Positions 15,260 to 24,952 of a stretch of 64,000 nucleotides of DNA are shown piece by piece. Location: NCBI GenBank assembly GCA_051011415.1, contig JBPCTY010000123.1:1-64000 (forward strand), given 5' to 3'. A program made the position numbers and the translations under genes. Below the pieces are notes generated by a model. That model saw only the letters and a program-made list of their open reading frames with translations, was not told the origin of the DNA and did not search any database. Each line of letters opens with the position of its first letter. Within the stretch, counting starts at the first letter, position 1. The stretch comes from SZUA-442 sp051011415. Lineage in GTDB: Bacteria; Actinomycetota; Acidimicrobiia; Spongiisociales; UBA5794.

Positions 15260-16221
15260 GGGAGCTGTGCAACCACGTGCTCAATAACTACATCAACTGG
15301 ATCAGAGGAGGTGAATCCGGCAGCATTGTGATGTCCGCCACCGCCGAAACTGCTCGCGATTGCCGCGACGTTGACGCGACCACGTGATCGAAGCGAGCCC
15401 TTGACGACGCCAGCCTCCTTCACTTTGAGCAGGCATGCCACATCGGACTCTCGTGCGAGTCGCACCAGATCGATGAGTCCGTCTGCCTCGTGGTACTCGA
15501 GCCCAGACGCTTCAAGATCCTCTGGAAGCACCATCGACCACACAAACTGGTGGTCCTCATCGAGGACGGCTCGACCGAGCACGCGTGCGACGAGAGTGAA
15601 GTAGCCGAACGGAGCTTCCTCGAACAACCGTTGACTGATGACATCGGGCTCGACCCCTGCTGCGATCAGGTCGCCGGCGATCGTGTGAGTTGTTTGAGTG
15701 GTATTGGAGTACTGGAACCGACCGGTGTCAGTCACAACGCCTGTGTAGAGCGCTGCTGCGATCTCGGGGGTGAGCGGCCAGTCCAGGAGCAGCAAGATTT
15801 CGTGGACGAGTTCGGTCGTGGCCGCGGCGCTCGCATCCACAAGGACCACGTCCCCCCACGATCCGTCGGACAGGTGGTGGTCAATAACGACAAGTGAGTC
15901 GGCCGACTCCATCTTTCCAACGAGTTCGCCGACGCGTTCGGGAACGGATGTGTCCACGGCTACGGCAACGTCGAGGTCTGCGGGAAAGTCCGCTGGCGAC
16001 ACCAGAACAGACGTGTCAAGGAAGGACATCTCCTCCGGAACTACGAAAGGCTCGGCGAAGGATGCGAACGCTGTCTTCCCCGCGTTGCGTGCGGCGAGGG
16101 CCAGAGCGACCATGGATCCCAGCGCATCTCCGTCTGGTCCGACGTGTCCGACAACGCCGATGGTTTGTGCACCGGAGAGTGCGGCTGCAACAGCCTCGGC
16201 GCTTCCAAGACGTGCGGTCAT
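15256..16221 (-). CDS. nrnA: DHH/DHHA1 phosphoesterase (NrnA-like oligoribonuclease/pAp phosphatase)
   Basis: The 321-residue protein has DHH-family motifs: GHVGPDGDALGS at 26-36, VAVDTSVPERVG, VIDHHLSDGSWGD, and the DHHA1 C-terminal glycine motif SSFGGGGHHNAAGF. NrnA-type enzymes clear 2-5 nucleotide RNA fragments and dephosphorylate pAp. The position between rbfA and truB is the standard place for this gene in actinobacteria and firmicutes. It overlaps both neighbours by 4 bases. Confidence 0.92.
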   Translation of the reverse strand: MTARLGSAEAVAAALSGAQTIGVVGHVGPDGDALGSMVALALAARNAGKTAFASFAEPFVVPEEMSFLDTSVLVSPADFPADLDVAVAVDTSVPERVGELVGKMESADSLVVIDHHLSDGSWGDVVLVDASAAATTELVHEILLLLDWPLTPEIAAALYTGVVTDTGRFQYSNTTQTTHTIAGDLIAAGVEPDVISQRLFEEAPFGYFTLVARVLGRAVLDEDHQFVWSMVLPEDLEASGLEYHEADGLIDLVRLARESDVACLLKVKEAGVVKGSLRSRGRVNVAAIASSFGGGGHHNAAGFTSSDPVDVVIEHVVAQLP

Positions 16222-16604
16222 GCGTGCGCCCCCTCATCGGGTTGCACGTCGCCGTCTTCGTCTGCCATTTCGGTCAGGATCTGCGAGATACGGATCCCTT
16301 CGTCGATCGACGGATCAACCTCGAAAGTGAGTTTTGGGGTGTATCGAAGGCGAGTCTCCTGACCGAGCGCAGACTGCAATCGCGGCGTTGACCTGCGGAG
16401 TGCCTCTGCAGTGTCCTTCTGCTCCTCCTCTGTTCCAAGTACGGAGTAGTAGATGACAGCGTGTCGTAGATCCGGTGAGGTCTCAGCACCAGTGATCGTC
16501 AGAAAGCCGATTCGGGGATCCTTGAGATCGAGCACTGCCTCAGCAATGACCTCGCGGACAAGCTCATTGACCTTGCGCATGCGAGGGCTCTTCTGACGTG
16601 CCAT
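16218..16604 (-). CDS. rbfA: 30S ribosome-binding factor A
   Basis: The 128-residue RbfA is a KH-like maturation factor for the 16S 5' end. The visible features are RMRKVNELVREVIAEAVLDLKDPRIGFLTITG, then DLRHAVIYYSVLG and a basic LRYTPKLTFEVDPSIDEG. An acidic tail ends the protein. It lies 52 bases after infB and overlaps nrnA by 4 bases. Confidence 0.94.
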   Translation of the reverse strand: MARQKSPRMRKVNELVREVIAEAVLDLKDPRIGFLTITGAETSPDLRHAVIYYSVLGTEEEQKDTAEALRRSTPRLQSALGQETRLRYTPKLTFEVDPSIDEGIRISQILTEMADEDGDVQPDEGAHA

Positions 16605-16656
16605 GTCATCTCCCGGCGGAAGCGGTCGAACGGTAGCTCAACAGCAGGCCCGCGGT

Positions 16657-18783
16657 CTAGGTCCTTGCGATCTCGTTGACCTCGTACGACTCGATCGTGT
16701 CGCCCTCTTTGATGTCTCTGAAGTTTGCGAGACCGATACCGCACTCGAAGCCGGTTGCAACGGTCTGTACATCGTCCTTGAAACGACGCAGCGAGACGAT
16801 CGTGCCGTCGTAGATGACGACGCCGTCGCGCACGAGCCGAGCCCGGGCGTTTCGATTGATCGAGCCCTCTGTCACATACGATCCGGCAACAAGACCCAGA
16901 CGCGGTGCCCTGAAGACCTGACGGACCTCTGCCACACCGAGGAACGTCTCGACCTCTTCTGGGGTGAGTTCGCCCACCAGGAGCGACTCGATGTCGTCGA
17001 GGAGCTCGTAGATGATCGAGAAGGTACGAATGTCAATGCCCGATTCCTTTGCTGCAGATCGCGCTGCCGCATCGGGACGGGCGTTGAACCCATAGATGAT
17101 TGCGCCGGAAGCCTCAGCAAGCGTGACATCGTTTGCGGTGATTCCACCGACGCCGTTGTGAACGATGGTGACAAAACCGTCGTCGCGGCTGATCTTCGCA
17201 GCAGTCTCCTTGATGGCCTCGAGTGATCCGTGCGTGTCGGTCTTGACGATGATCCTCAGCTCTGAGTGATCCTGCGTTCGGAGCTGTTCAATAAGCATCC
17301 CGAGGCGATCCGTCGCCGATGGAACAGTGAGCTCATGCGCACGAATCTCGTCCGTCTTGGCCTGAGCCATCTTGCGAGCAGCACGCTCATTCTTCGTGAC
17401 CTCGAACATGTCGCCGGCGGTGGGAACATCATCCCAACCCATCACGACAACCGGGGTGCTCGGTCCGGCCTCGGTGAGTGGGTTGCCCGCATCGTCAAAA
17501 AGCGCACGAACTCGACCGGGCACTGGCCCGGCGACGATTGCATCGCCCTTCTTCAAAGTTCCGCGCTGCACAACCGTTGTTGCAACGGGGCCGCGGCCGA
17601 CCTCGAGCTGCGCCTCAATGACGGTCCCAATTGCGGGCGCCTTCGGATTGGCCTTGAGCTCTTCGACCTCAGCGACAAGCGAAATCATCTCGAGTAGGTC
17701 GTCGATATTTGTCCCGGCAAGTGCCGAGATCTCGATTGCTGGCACATCGCCACCGAGCTCTTCAACAACAATCTCGTGCTGAGTGAGCGCGGCACGGACT
17801 GCGTACGGGTCAGCCGCTTCAAGGTCCATCTTGTTGATTGCGATGATGATCGGAACCTCAGCCGCCTTTGCGTGGCTGATTGCTTCCACCGTCTGGGGCA
17901 TGACCGAGTCATCCGCCGCAACAACGATGATCGCGATGTCCGTGACGTCTGCGCCTCTCGCTCGGAGTGCCGTAAACGCCTCGTGACCCGGCGTGTCGAT
18001 GAAGGTGATCCTCGACCCGTTGTGCTCAACTTGGTACGCACCAATGTGTTGTGTGATGCGTCCGGCTTCGCCGGCGATGACGTTGGCGCTACGGATTGTG
18101 TCCAGAAGCTGTGTCTTGCCGTGGTCGACGTGTCCCATGACCGTGACGACCGGGGGTCGTTCGATCATCGACTCCGGAGCGTCTTCGTACTCGATGAGGT
18201 GCCGTTGCCTGCCCTCGTCCTCCGGCTCCTCATCGGATTCGGCGACGAGAATCTCCCAGCCAAGCTCTTTACCGAGCGGCTCGATGGCGGCGACTGGAAT
18301 CTCGCCTCCACCGGGGACCATCTCGCCCATGAACATGAGCGTCTTGACGATGTCAGCGGTCCGTATCTGCACCATGCGCGCAAGCTCGTGGACCGTAATG
18401 CCTGGCTCGACGAGCAGGACCTTTTCCTCGTCATCGCCTTCATCAGCGTCGTCATCGTCCGCTTCGCCGTCAACCGCTTCTTCTGCTGCCTCCGACGCTT
18501 CCGCCACTTCCTCTTCGGCGTCGGTCTCTCCCGCGGCTTCAACGTCCTCCGCTGCCGTCTCCGACTCCGGTTCTGGGTCGGGTTCGACACCCACCTCGGT
18601 GGCAGGCTCTGTGGTTGTCTTCGTCGTGTCCTCGTAGGACATTCTGACCAACGCTGCAGCCTCTTCGTCGAGACCCGACGAGGCTGTCTTGACCTCGATA
18701 CCTAGCTCTTGGGCACGTGCGAGCACGTCCTTGGACTCACGGTCCAGGTCACGTGCCAATTCGTATACGCGTACTTTCGCCAC
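16657..18783 (-). CDS. infB: Translation initiation factor IF-2
   Basis: The 708-residue GTPase places initiator tRNA on the ribosome. The N-terminal IF2_N-type segment (KVRVYELARDLDRESKDVL) is followed by an Asp/Glu/Ala-rich linker (about 50-120), a second IF2_N-like region, and the G domain with GHVDHGKT at 217-224, DTPGHEAF and NKMD. C-terminal domains end at EVNEIART. The GTG start 18783 encodes VAKVRVYEL. The protein is shorter than many actinobacterial IF-2 proteins because the N-terminal linker is small. It follows nusA with 28 bases between. Confidence 0.97.
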   Translation of the reverse strand: MAKVRVYELARDLDRESKDVLARAQELGIEVKTASSGLDEEAAALVRMSYEDTTKTTTEPATEVGVEPDPEPESETAAEDVEAAGETDAEEEVAEASEAAEEAVDGEADDDDADEGDDEEKVLLVEPGITVHELARMVQIRTADIVKTLMFMGEMVPGGGEIPVAAIEPLGKELGWEILVAESDEEPEDEGRQRHLIEYEDAPESMIERPPVVTVMGHVDHGKTQLLDTIRSANVIAGEAGRITQHIGAYQVEHNGSRITFIDTPGHEAFTALRARGADVTDIAIIVVAADDSVMPQTVEAISHAKAAEVPIIIAINKMDLEAADPYAVRAALTQHEIVVEELGGDVPAIEISALAGTNIDDLLEMISLVAEVEELKANPKAPAIGTVIEAQLEVGRGPVATTVVQRGTLKKGDAIVAGPVPGRVRALFDDAGNPLTEAGPSTPVVVMGWDDVPTAGDMFEVTKNERAARKMAQAKTDEIRAHELTVPSATDRLGMLIEQLRTQDHSELRIIVKTDTHGSLEAIKETAAKISRDDGFVTIVHNGVGGITANDVTLAEASGAIIYGFNARPDAAARSAAKESGIDIRTFSIIYELLDDIESLLVGELTPEEVETFLGVAEVRQVFRAPRLGLVAGSYVTEGSINRNARARLVRDGVVIYDGTIVSLRRFKDDVQTVATGFECGIGLANFRDIKEGDTIESYEVNEIART

Positions 18784-18811
18784 GCTTACCTCCGCGCCTC
18801 AGCGCTACCGA

Positions 18812-20080
18812 TCACTCGTTGGTGTCGGCTTCTTCTTCTGTGTCCTCGGAAACGTCGGCGTCGGCTTCAGCGTCGGCATCCTCGGTTGGTTGTTCCTCAT
18901 CTGCATCTTCAGCGACTGCCTCGTCGGCAGCTTCGGCCTCAGGTTCAGCGTCCGCTTCAGCCTCTGGCTCGTCAGCATCCGGCTGTGAAGCCTCTGCTTC
19001 TGGCTCTGTTGGCTCGGAAGCGGTTTCGGCTTCAGCCGAAGCGGCTTCGCCGGCACCATCGCCCTCTTCTACCGTTTCGAACTCAACGTTCTCGTCGTCT
19101 TCCTCATCAAGCCCAAGTTCTTGTGACTCGGAGCGAATGTCGATCCGATATCCGGATAGACGAGCGGCGAGGCGAGCGTTCTGACCCTCCTTGCCGATGG
19201 CCAATGACAGCTGATGATCAGGGACGATCACAACTGCGGTCTGCTCTTCCTCATCGATCTGCACGTCTTGAACCCTGGCTGGACTCAGTGCTTCGGCGAT
19301 GAAGGCCTTGGAGTCGTCATCCCACTCGACGATGTCGACCTTTTCGCCCTTCAGCTCGTTGACGACTTGACGCACGCGTGAACCTCTGGCACCGACACAT
19401 GCACCGACGGGATCAACGTTTGGATCGTTGGATGCCACGGCAATCTTTGTCCGGTGACCGGCTTCCCTGGCGATGGCCTTGATCTCGATGTCGCCGTCGA
19501 CAAGCTCGGGGACCTCAAGCTCGAACAGCGCCCTGATGAAGTCAGGATGGCTACGAGATACGACGATCTGCGGGCCCTTGCCTTCACCGCGGACCTCGAG
19601 GATCCATGCTTTGACACGGTTTCCCCGCTCCAGGCGCTCATAAGGAATCTTCTCCGAGCCAGGCAGAATCGCCTCGGCGTCTCCAAGATCAACGATGGAA
19701 TAGCGATGGTCCGATTGCTGGATGATGCCAGTGATGAGATCGCCCTCACGCCCTTCATAGAGGTCAAAGACTTGCTCTCGCTTCGCATCACGAAGACGTT
19801 GGAGGATCACCTGCTTGGCGGTCGTTGCGGCAATACGTCCAAAGTCGTCAGGGGTGTCTTCCCACTCATCGATGACGTTGCCCTCTTCATCGAGCTCCTG
19901 GCCGTAGACGCTGATCTCACCGGTATCTGCATCGATCGTGACACGGGCTTCTTCGGCGGCTCCCGGCGTCCGCTTGTAGGCAGACACGAGCGCATTCGCG
20001 AGGGCCTCGAGAATGGTGTCGCGTGGAACCCCCTTCTCGCGTTCGAGCAATTCGAGCGCATCCATCAGGTTGTAGTCCAT
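18812..20080 (-). CDS. nusA: Transcription termination/antitermination factor NusA
   Basis: The 422-residue NusA has the N-terminal RNA-polymerase-binding domain, an S1 domain (RDAKREQVFDLYEGREGDLI region), and two KH domains (VGACVGARGSRVRQVVNEL and LAIGKEGQNARLAARL). After about residue 335 the sequence becomes a low-complexity tail of Glu, Ala, Asp and Ser of roughly 90 residues, replacing the acidic repeats of E. coli NusA. It lies 8 bases after rimP and before infB in the standard order. Confidence 0.96.
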   Translation of the reverse strand: MDYNLMDALELLEREKGVPRDTILEALANALVSAYKRTPGAAEEARVTIDADTGEISVYGQELDEEGNVIDEWEDTPDDFGRIAATTAKQVILQRLRDAKREQVFDLYEGREGDLITGIIQQSDHRYSIVDLGDAEAILPGSEKIPYERLERGNRVKAWILEVRGEGKGPQIVVSRSHPDFIRALFELEVPELVDGDIEIKAIAREAGHRTKIAVASNDPNVDPVGACVGARGSRVRQVVNELKGEKVDIVEWDDDSKAFIAEALSPARVQDVQIDEEEQTAVVIVPDHQLSLAIGKEGQNARLAARLSGYRIDIRSESQELGLDEEDDENVEFETVEEGDGAGEAASAEAETASEPTEPEAEASQPDADEPEAEADAEPEAEAADEAVAEDADEEQPTEDADAEADADVSEDTEEEADTNE

Positions 20081-20088
20081 GGTGTCTC

Positions 20089-20568
20089 CTACGAGCTAGT
20101 GGCGGTCTTCTCGCCCTTTTCCCATACGAAGATCGTCTTTGCAGAAGCGACATCTCCGTAGGAAATCGGACGGTCAGTACCGTCGATGGTGAGGGTGAAT
20201 TCGTCTGAGTCTGCGGCCTTCAAGATGCCGCGGTGGTTCTTGGTTCCATCGATCTCGGCGAACGTCTTGACCTTGACGTCGCGACCAATCGATTTCTCGT
20301 AATGGCGTGGCCTGCTGAGTTTGCGTTCGAGGCCTGGTGAGGAAACTTCAAGTGTGTATGAGCCTTTGAACGGATCGTCCTCATCGATGAGACGGCTGAT
20401 CCCTCGGGACAGGTCTGCGATCACGTCCACTCCAAGCGTGTCATCTGCATCGATTGTGACGCGCACGATCTGGCCACCGCCGAGGACCTCGACATCGTCG
20501 AGCTCCACGCCTTCGGCCGATACGTACGGATCAATGCGATCCCACAGCTTTTCAGCGACGCTTGCCAC
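20089..20568 (-). CDS. rimP: Ribosome maturation factor RimP
   Basis: The 159-residue RimP assists 30S assembly. The family blocks are GVELDDVEVLGGGQIVRVTID, LSRGISRLIDEDDPFKGSYTLEVSSPGLERKL and a C-terminal barrel. The frame is open to 20673, but GTG 20568 is chosen because AAGGAG lies 4 bases upstream of it and the protein then begins just before the conserved region. A promoter with an extended -10 lies upstream. It heads the rimP-nusA-infB-rbfA-nrnA-truB-ribF series. Confidence 0.93.
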   Translation of the reverse strand: MASVAEKLWDRIDPYVSAEGVELDDVEVLGGGQIVRVTIDADDTLGVDVIADLSRGISRLIDEDDPFKGSYTLEVSSPGLERKLSRPRHYEKSIGRDVKVKTFAEIDGTKNHRGILKAADSDEFTLTIDGTDRPISYGDVASAKTIFVWEKGEKTATSS

Positions 20569-20658
20569 CGTGCTCCTTACACACCAATAGAGAGCTCTGC
20601 CCAAACAAAGAGGCGGGCCACGGCCCACCTCTGCAGAGATCTCGGTTCGTTGCAGCGG

Positions 20659-20667
20659 AGTATACCA
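20659..20667 (-). promoter_or_regulatory. Extended -10 promoter for rimP-nusA operon
   Basis: The minus strand reads TGGTATACT, an extended -10 with TATACT matching TATAAT at five of six positions, about 90 bases before the rimP GTG. A 7-base inverted repeat (GTCCACC/GGTGGAC) lies just upstream and may close the proS transcript. Confidence 0.6.
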
Positions 20668-20695
20668 GTCCACCGTGGTGGTGGACTTTCCCGGG

Positions 20696-22399
20696 TCAGG
20701 CAGTGATGAGTGAAGTGATTTCGGCCAGAGCTTCCGCTAGGGCAACGTCTTTGCTGTCGCCCGACCGCCGTTCGACCACCTCGCAGTTGCCCTCTTTGAC
20801 TCCGCGGGGACCGATCGTCACCCGGTATGGGATACCAATGAGTTCAGCGTCGTTGAACTTGACGCCTGGTCGTTCGTCCCTGTCATCGAGGAGGACCTCT
20901 ATCCCTGCCTCGTTGAGCGCCTCATAGAGTTCCTCGGCGGCGGCTGCCGTCGCCTGGTCGTCAGGTCGCACAACGGTGATGATGACCGTAAATGGTGCGA
21001 TCTCAGCCGGCCACAGGATGCCCTTGTCATCGTGGTTCGACTCGATGGACGCAGCCATGTTCCGTTCAACACCGATTCCGTAGGAACCCATGACGATTGG
21101 GACCGCCTTGCCGTTCTCGTCAAGAACGCTCACACCGAGAGGGCCCGCATAGAACGTGCCGAGCTTGAAGATGTGCCCAACTTCGATCGCAGCAAAGACG
21201 CTGAGAGCATGTCCACACACCACGCATAGCTCACCATCAGTGACCGTCCGCAGGTCGAGCCACTCGTTCACCTCGATATCCCTCTCGACATCCACGTTCC
21301 GGACGTGCTTGTCGTTGATGTTCGCTCCAGTGGTCAGCGACGAACGTCCCTGAAGCGCAACATCGGCATAGATGGGCACATCGGAGACCCCGACAGCACC
21401 CAAGCTCCCAGCATCCGCACCAAGCAACGCCTTGATCTCGTCCGCTTGTGCAGGACGGGCTTCGGCGGCCTTTGTCCCGTCGAGCAGTTTTTGATCCTGG
21501 AGAGCGTGATCGCCCCGCATGAGCACAAGCGCCGGTGACCCGTCAAGCATGTACACAAGCGTCTTGATCTGTCGGTCAGCCGCGGCGCCACCGTCAAACG
21601 TCTCGAGATCGGCGATCGTGCGTACTCCTGGCGTGTCGAACTGCTCGATATCCAGTGAACTGGCGGGATCCTCGACATCTGCGAGTGCCGACGCTGCAGC
21701 TTCAACGTTGGCCGAATAGTCACAGTTCTCACAATGGGCCACGAGATCCTCACCGATCTCGCTCCGCATCATGAACTCGGTCGACTCCTTGCCTCCCATG
21801 GCACCGGATGATGCTTGCACCGGGACCACGGACATGCCGAGACGATCGAATATGCGGAGGTATGCACGGAAGTGGTTCTCGAACTGGACGTCGAGACCAT
21901 CGAAGTCGATATCGAACGAGTACGAGTCCTTCATCGTGAACTCTCGCACCCGCAGGAGGCCCGACTTTGGCCGTGGTTCATCCCTGTACTTCGTCTGAAT
22001 GTGGTACCACATCTGTGGAAGCTGCTTGTACGACGTCAGCTCGGTCGAGACCGTCGCAAAGATTTCCTCATGGGTCGGGCTCAGAATGACCGGTGAGCCC
22101 TTGTTGTCGTCGAACGCCATGATGATGTCGGCCATCGTGTCAATGCGCCCTGTCTTCTCCCAGATCGATCGAGGATGGAGCTGTGGCAACAGGAATTCCT
22201 GGCCGTTGATAGCGTTCATCTCTTCGCGGATGATGCCCATCACCTTCTCCCTGACTCGCTGGCCAAGGGGCAGCATCGAGTACACACCGGCCATGAGTTG
22301 GCGCATGTAGCCACCTCTGACAAGGAGCTTGTGGCTCACGGCTTCGGCGTCGGTTGGATCGTCGCGAAGGGTGGGGATGAACGCTTGGGACCAGCGCAC
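20696..22399 (-). CDS. proS: Prolyl-tRNA synthetase, bacterial type with editing insert
   Basis: The 567-residue class II synthetase has RWSQAFIPTLRDDPTDAEAVSHKLL at the N-terminus (read in two parts: RWSQAFIPTL and the helix after it), the MLPLGQRVREKV motif-1 region, RDEPRPKSGLLRVREFTMKD for motif 2, and the central INS editing insert between about residues 220 and 400. Motif 3 is GSYGIGVERNMAA. The frame extends to 22558, but GTG 22399 has AGGAG 5 bases upstream and gives the usual length. Confidence 0.95.
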   Translation of the reverse strand: MRWSQAFIPTLRDDPTDAEAVSHKLLVRGGYMRQLMAGVYSMLPLGQRVREKVMGIIREEMNAINGQEFLLPQLHPRSIWEKTGRIDTMADIIMAFDDNKGSPVILSPTHEEIFATVSTELTSYKQLPQMWYHIQTKYRDEPRPKSGLLRVREFTMKDSYSFDIDFDGLDVQFENHFRAYLRIFDRLGMSVVPVQASSGAMGGKESTEFMMRSEIGEDLVAHCENCDYSANVEAAASALADVEDPASSLDIEQFDTPGVRTIADLETFDGGAAADRQIKTLVYMLDGSPALVLMRGDHALQDQKLLDGTKAAEARPAQADEIKALLGADAGSLGAVGVSDVPIYADVALQGRSSLTTGANINDKHVRNVDVERDIEVNEWLDLRTVTDGELCVVCGHALSVFAAIEVGHIFKLGTFYAGPLGVSVLDENGKAVPIVMGSYGIGVERNMAASIESNHDDKGILWPAEIAPFTVIITVVRPDDQATAAAAEELYEALNEAGIEVLLDDRDERPGVKFNDAELIGIPYRVTIGPRGVKEGNCEVVERRSGDSKDVALAEALAEITSLITA

Positions 22400-22451
22400 G
22401 ATTGCTCCTGGGGCTTTGGGTGATTGAGCGGCGAGGATAGCGCCGGAATCG

Positions 22452-23669
22452 TCAGTCGATCGATCCGTCGACGACCTCGGCGACCGCCGCACGTCGTTCC
22501 TCGGTGCGATTCGCATCGCCTTGCAGGGACAGCAGCTCGATTCGTTCCTCAGCTGCAAGATCGGCAGCCGTCACGTCCGCGGCCGCGAGCCGGGCTTCCA
22601 TTCCCTCAGCATCGAGGAGTTTTGCTTCACGAACCAGTGCGTCAACCATCTCATCTTCGGGGACGACCCGGACAACCTCACCTTTGATGAATAGATGGCC
22701 CCTACCCCTACCAGCTGCAAGCCCGAGATCAGCCTCCCGAGCCTCGCCAGGTCCGTTCACGACGCACCCCATGACTGCAACCTGAATCGGCAACCCAAGC
22801 TCCTCGAGCCTGTCGTTCGCTTCGGATGCCACGGCGATGACGTCGACCTCGGCCCTGCCGCATGAGGGGCAGGCAATCAGGTCAAGCCCGGTTCTGTCGC
22901 GCAGACCGAGGTACTCGAGCAGGCTTCTTCCGGCTTTTGCTTCCTCGACCGGATCAGCCGTCAGCGAGAAGCGGATCGTGTCGCCGATGCCTTCGTTGAG
23001 CAGTGTCGCGATTCCAGCCACAGACTTGATGAGACCACCAGGCGGAGGCCCGGCTTCGGTGACTCCGAGGTGGAGCGGATAGTCGGTGGTTTCGGAAAGC
23101 AGCCGGTAGCTCTCAACCATGAGGGGGACGTTCGAGTGTTTGACGGAGATCTTCACGTCGTGAAAGTCCACGTCGTCGAAATACCGGACCTCGAGCATGG
23201 CTGACTCCACGAGAGCTTCAGGAACAGGTCCGCCGTGCTTTTCAAGGAGATCCTTGTCCAACGATCCGGCGTTCACACCGATGCGGATCGGAATCCCTGC
23301 GTCCTTGGCTGCTGTGGCAACCTCCTTGATGTGCGTCTCGTTGCGGATGTTGCCCGGGTTCAGCCGAAGTGCCGACACGCCAGCCTCGATTGCCGCCAGC
23401 GCGAGCTTGTACTGGAAGTGAATGTCGGCGACGATCGGCACAGGAGATCGCGGCATCATTTCCGCGAGGGCCTGGGCGGCCTCAACTGTGTTGCAGGTGA
23501 CGCGGACGATGTCCGCACCGGATCCGGCGAGGGCGTAGATCTGTGCAAGGGTCCCGTCGACGTCGGCTGTCTTCGTCGTGGTCATCGATTGCACCGAGAC
23601 AGGTGCGCCGCCGCCAACGGCGACATCGCCCACATGAAGTTCTCGTGTCAGTCTTCGCTCGATCGCCAT
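22452..23669 (-). CDS. ispG: 4-hydroxy-3-methylbut-2-en-1-yl diphosphate synthase
   Basis: The 405-residue IspG (GcpE) carries out the penultimate step of the MEP isoprenoid pathway. The [4Fe-4S] cysteines are C267 and C270 (CPSC) and C302 (GCVVNGPGE), with catalytic-region E309 in the same motif. The N-terminal TIM barrel opens with VSVQSMTTTKTADVDGT. The C-terminal 40 residues form a charged extension. dxr, another gene of the same pathway, lies two genes upstream. A leaderless-type -10 precedes ATG 23669. Confidence 0.96.
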   Translation of the reverse strand: MAIERRLTRELHVGDVAVGGGAPVSVQSMTTTKTADVDGTLAQIYALAGSGADIVRVTCNTVEAAQALAEMMPRSPVPIVADIHFQYKLALAAIEAGVSALRLNPGNIRNETHIKEVATAAKDAGIPIRIGVNAGSLDKDLLEKHGGPVPEALVESAMLEVRYFDDVDFHDVKISVKHSNVPLMVESYRLLSETTDYPLHLGVTEAGPPPGGLIKSVAGIATLLNEGIGDTIRFSLTADPVEEAKAGRSLLEYLGLRDRTGLDLIACPSCGRAEVDVIAVASEANDRLEELGLPIQVAVMGCVVNGPGEAREADLGLAAGRGRGHLFIKGEVVRVVPEDEMVDALVREAKLLDAEGMEARLAAADVTAADLAAEERIELLSLQGDANRTEERRAAVAEVVDGSID

Positions 23670-23675
23670 GGCTAC

Positions 23676-23681
23676 AGGGTA
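23676..23681 (-). promoter_or_regulatory. Candidate -10 of leaderless promoter for ispG
   Basis: TACCCT on the minus strand lies 6 bases before ATG 23669. Confidence 0.5.
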
Positions 23682-23728
23682 CCGCTACTCATTGGAGAGG
23701 TCGGCTTCGGGCATCAGCACGCGCGGCG

Positions 23729-24889
23729 CTACAACGGTTTGAAGATGTCGAGATAGATACCGATCAGCCCAAGGCTCACAAGGAAAATGAAGACTGCCGC
23801 TGCAACGGGGATGAGTTTTTGCACGTTGGGCACTCTTCCGGTGACCTTCTCGTAGGTTGCGACAGCGAAGTGACCACCGTCGAGTGGGTACAGCGGAACG
23901 AAGTTCAGGACACCGACGAAGATGTTGACCAGGGCAAGAAGCTGCAGTGTTGATTCGGCGGGTCCAGCGATTCGAACAAGGCCGACCGGACTGATTGGAC
24001 GCACCGTCTCAAGAATCTCGTCATCGCCGCCAAAGAGGGATGCGATCAGCTTCGGGAACCCAATGATCATCTGCCACAGGCCGTTGACGCTGTTGACCAC
24101 ACCCTCCCAGAACTGTGAGAACGCGATTGGGATCATGCTCACAATGCTTTGGCCTTCGCGCGCCGCCTGCGGCGTCACGCCAAAGAACCCTGCCTCGTAG
24201 GTGACTTGGTTGCCGTCCTCATCGAGCACGTACTCACCGTCTTCAATCTCAGGCTTTTCGATCGTCACAAGCGTTGCGGTGAGATCGAGCGGCGCATCGT
24301 CCCTCAGCACACCGATCACAACAGTGTTTCCACCGTTGGCCTCGGCAAACTCAGAGAACTCGTCCCACGTGGAGATGGCGGCTCCGTCTGCCGACACAAT
24401 CACATCGTCGACTTCCGTTCCTGCCTGCGCCGCTGGTGCTGGCACGGTCTCCTCAGTGTTTGGAACGAACTCGGACACAGCGGCGACCGCGGTGGTCCGT
24501 ACGGCGGTACCGTCATCGTCGATCTGAACCGTGCCCCAAATAACGCCGACAAACCACAGCAGAAAGATGGCGACCACAAAGTGGCTTGCGATGCCGGCAA
24601 GCACTACCACGGACTTCTTCCAATACGGGGCGTTCCGGTAGGTGCGCTCCTCTTCGTCTGGTTCGACCTCTTCAAACGGGTTCATCCCGATGATGCGCAC
24701 GTACCCACCGAATGGGATGGCCTTGATCCCGTATTCGGTTTCACCCTTGGTGATTGACCAGAGCCGAGGCCCGAAGCCGAAGAACGCCTCTGTCGCCTTC
24801 ATCCCGAAGGCCTTGGCCGCGATGAAGTGGCCTCCCTCGTGGATGATGATCATCAGCACGACGCCGACGATCATGATGAGCGCACCCAT
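23729..24889 (-). CDS. rseP: Site-2-type zinc metalloprotease (RseP/M50)
   Basis: The 386-residue membrane protease has the zinc motif HEGGH at residues 17-21 inside the first membrane helix, a PDZ-like region in the middle (about 130-220), and the second M50 motif near NFVPLYPLDGGH, followed by two C-terminal hydrophobic segments. It cuts substrates within the membrane, such as anti-sigma factors or signal-peptide remnants. AAGGGG precedes the ATG. It lies between dxr and ispG, its standard neighbours. Confidence 0.93.
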   Translation of the reverse strand: MGALIMIVGVVLMIIIHEGGHFIAAKAFGMKATEAFFGFGPRLWSITKGETEYGIKAIPFGGYVRIIGMNPFEEVEPDEEERTYRNAPYWKKSVVVLAGIASHFVVAIFLLWFVGVIWGTVQIDDDGTAVRTTAVAAVSEFVPNTEETVPAPAAQAGTEVDDVIVSADGAAISTWDEFSEFAEANGGNTVVIGVLRDDAPLDLTATLVTIEKPEIEDGEYVLDEDGNQVTYEAGFFGVTPQAAREGQSIVSMIPIAFSQFWEGVVNSVNGLWQMIIGFPKLIASLFGGDDEILETVRPISPVGLVRIAGPAESTLQLLALVNIFVGVLNFVPLYPLDGGHFAVATYEKVTGRVPNVQKLIPVAAAVFIFLVSLGLIGIYLDIFKPL

Positions 24890-24952
24890 GTAGCAGTCCC
24901 CTTGTGCTGGCTTGGTGTCCTGGCTGACCGGTAACGCTACCGACGCAAGGCG

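Noticed and set aside
17776..18705. 309-codon plus-strand open frame
   Set aside because: Antisense to infB, including its repetitive acidic linker.
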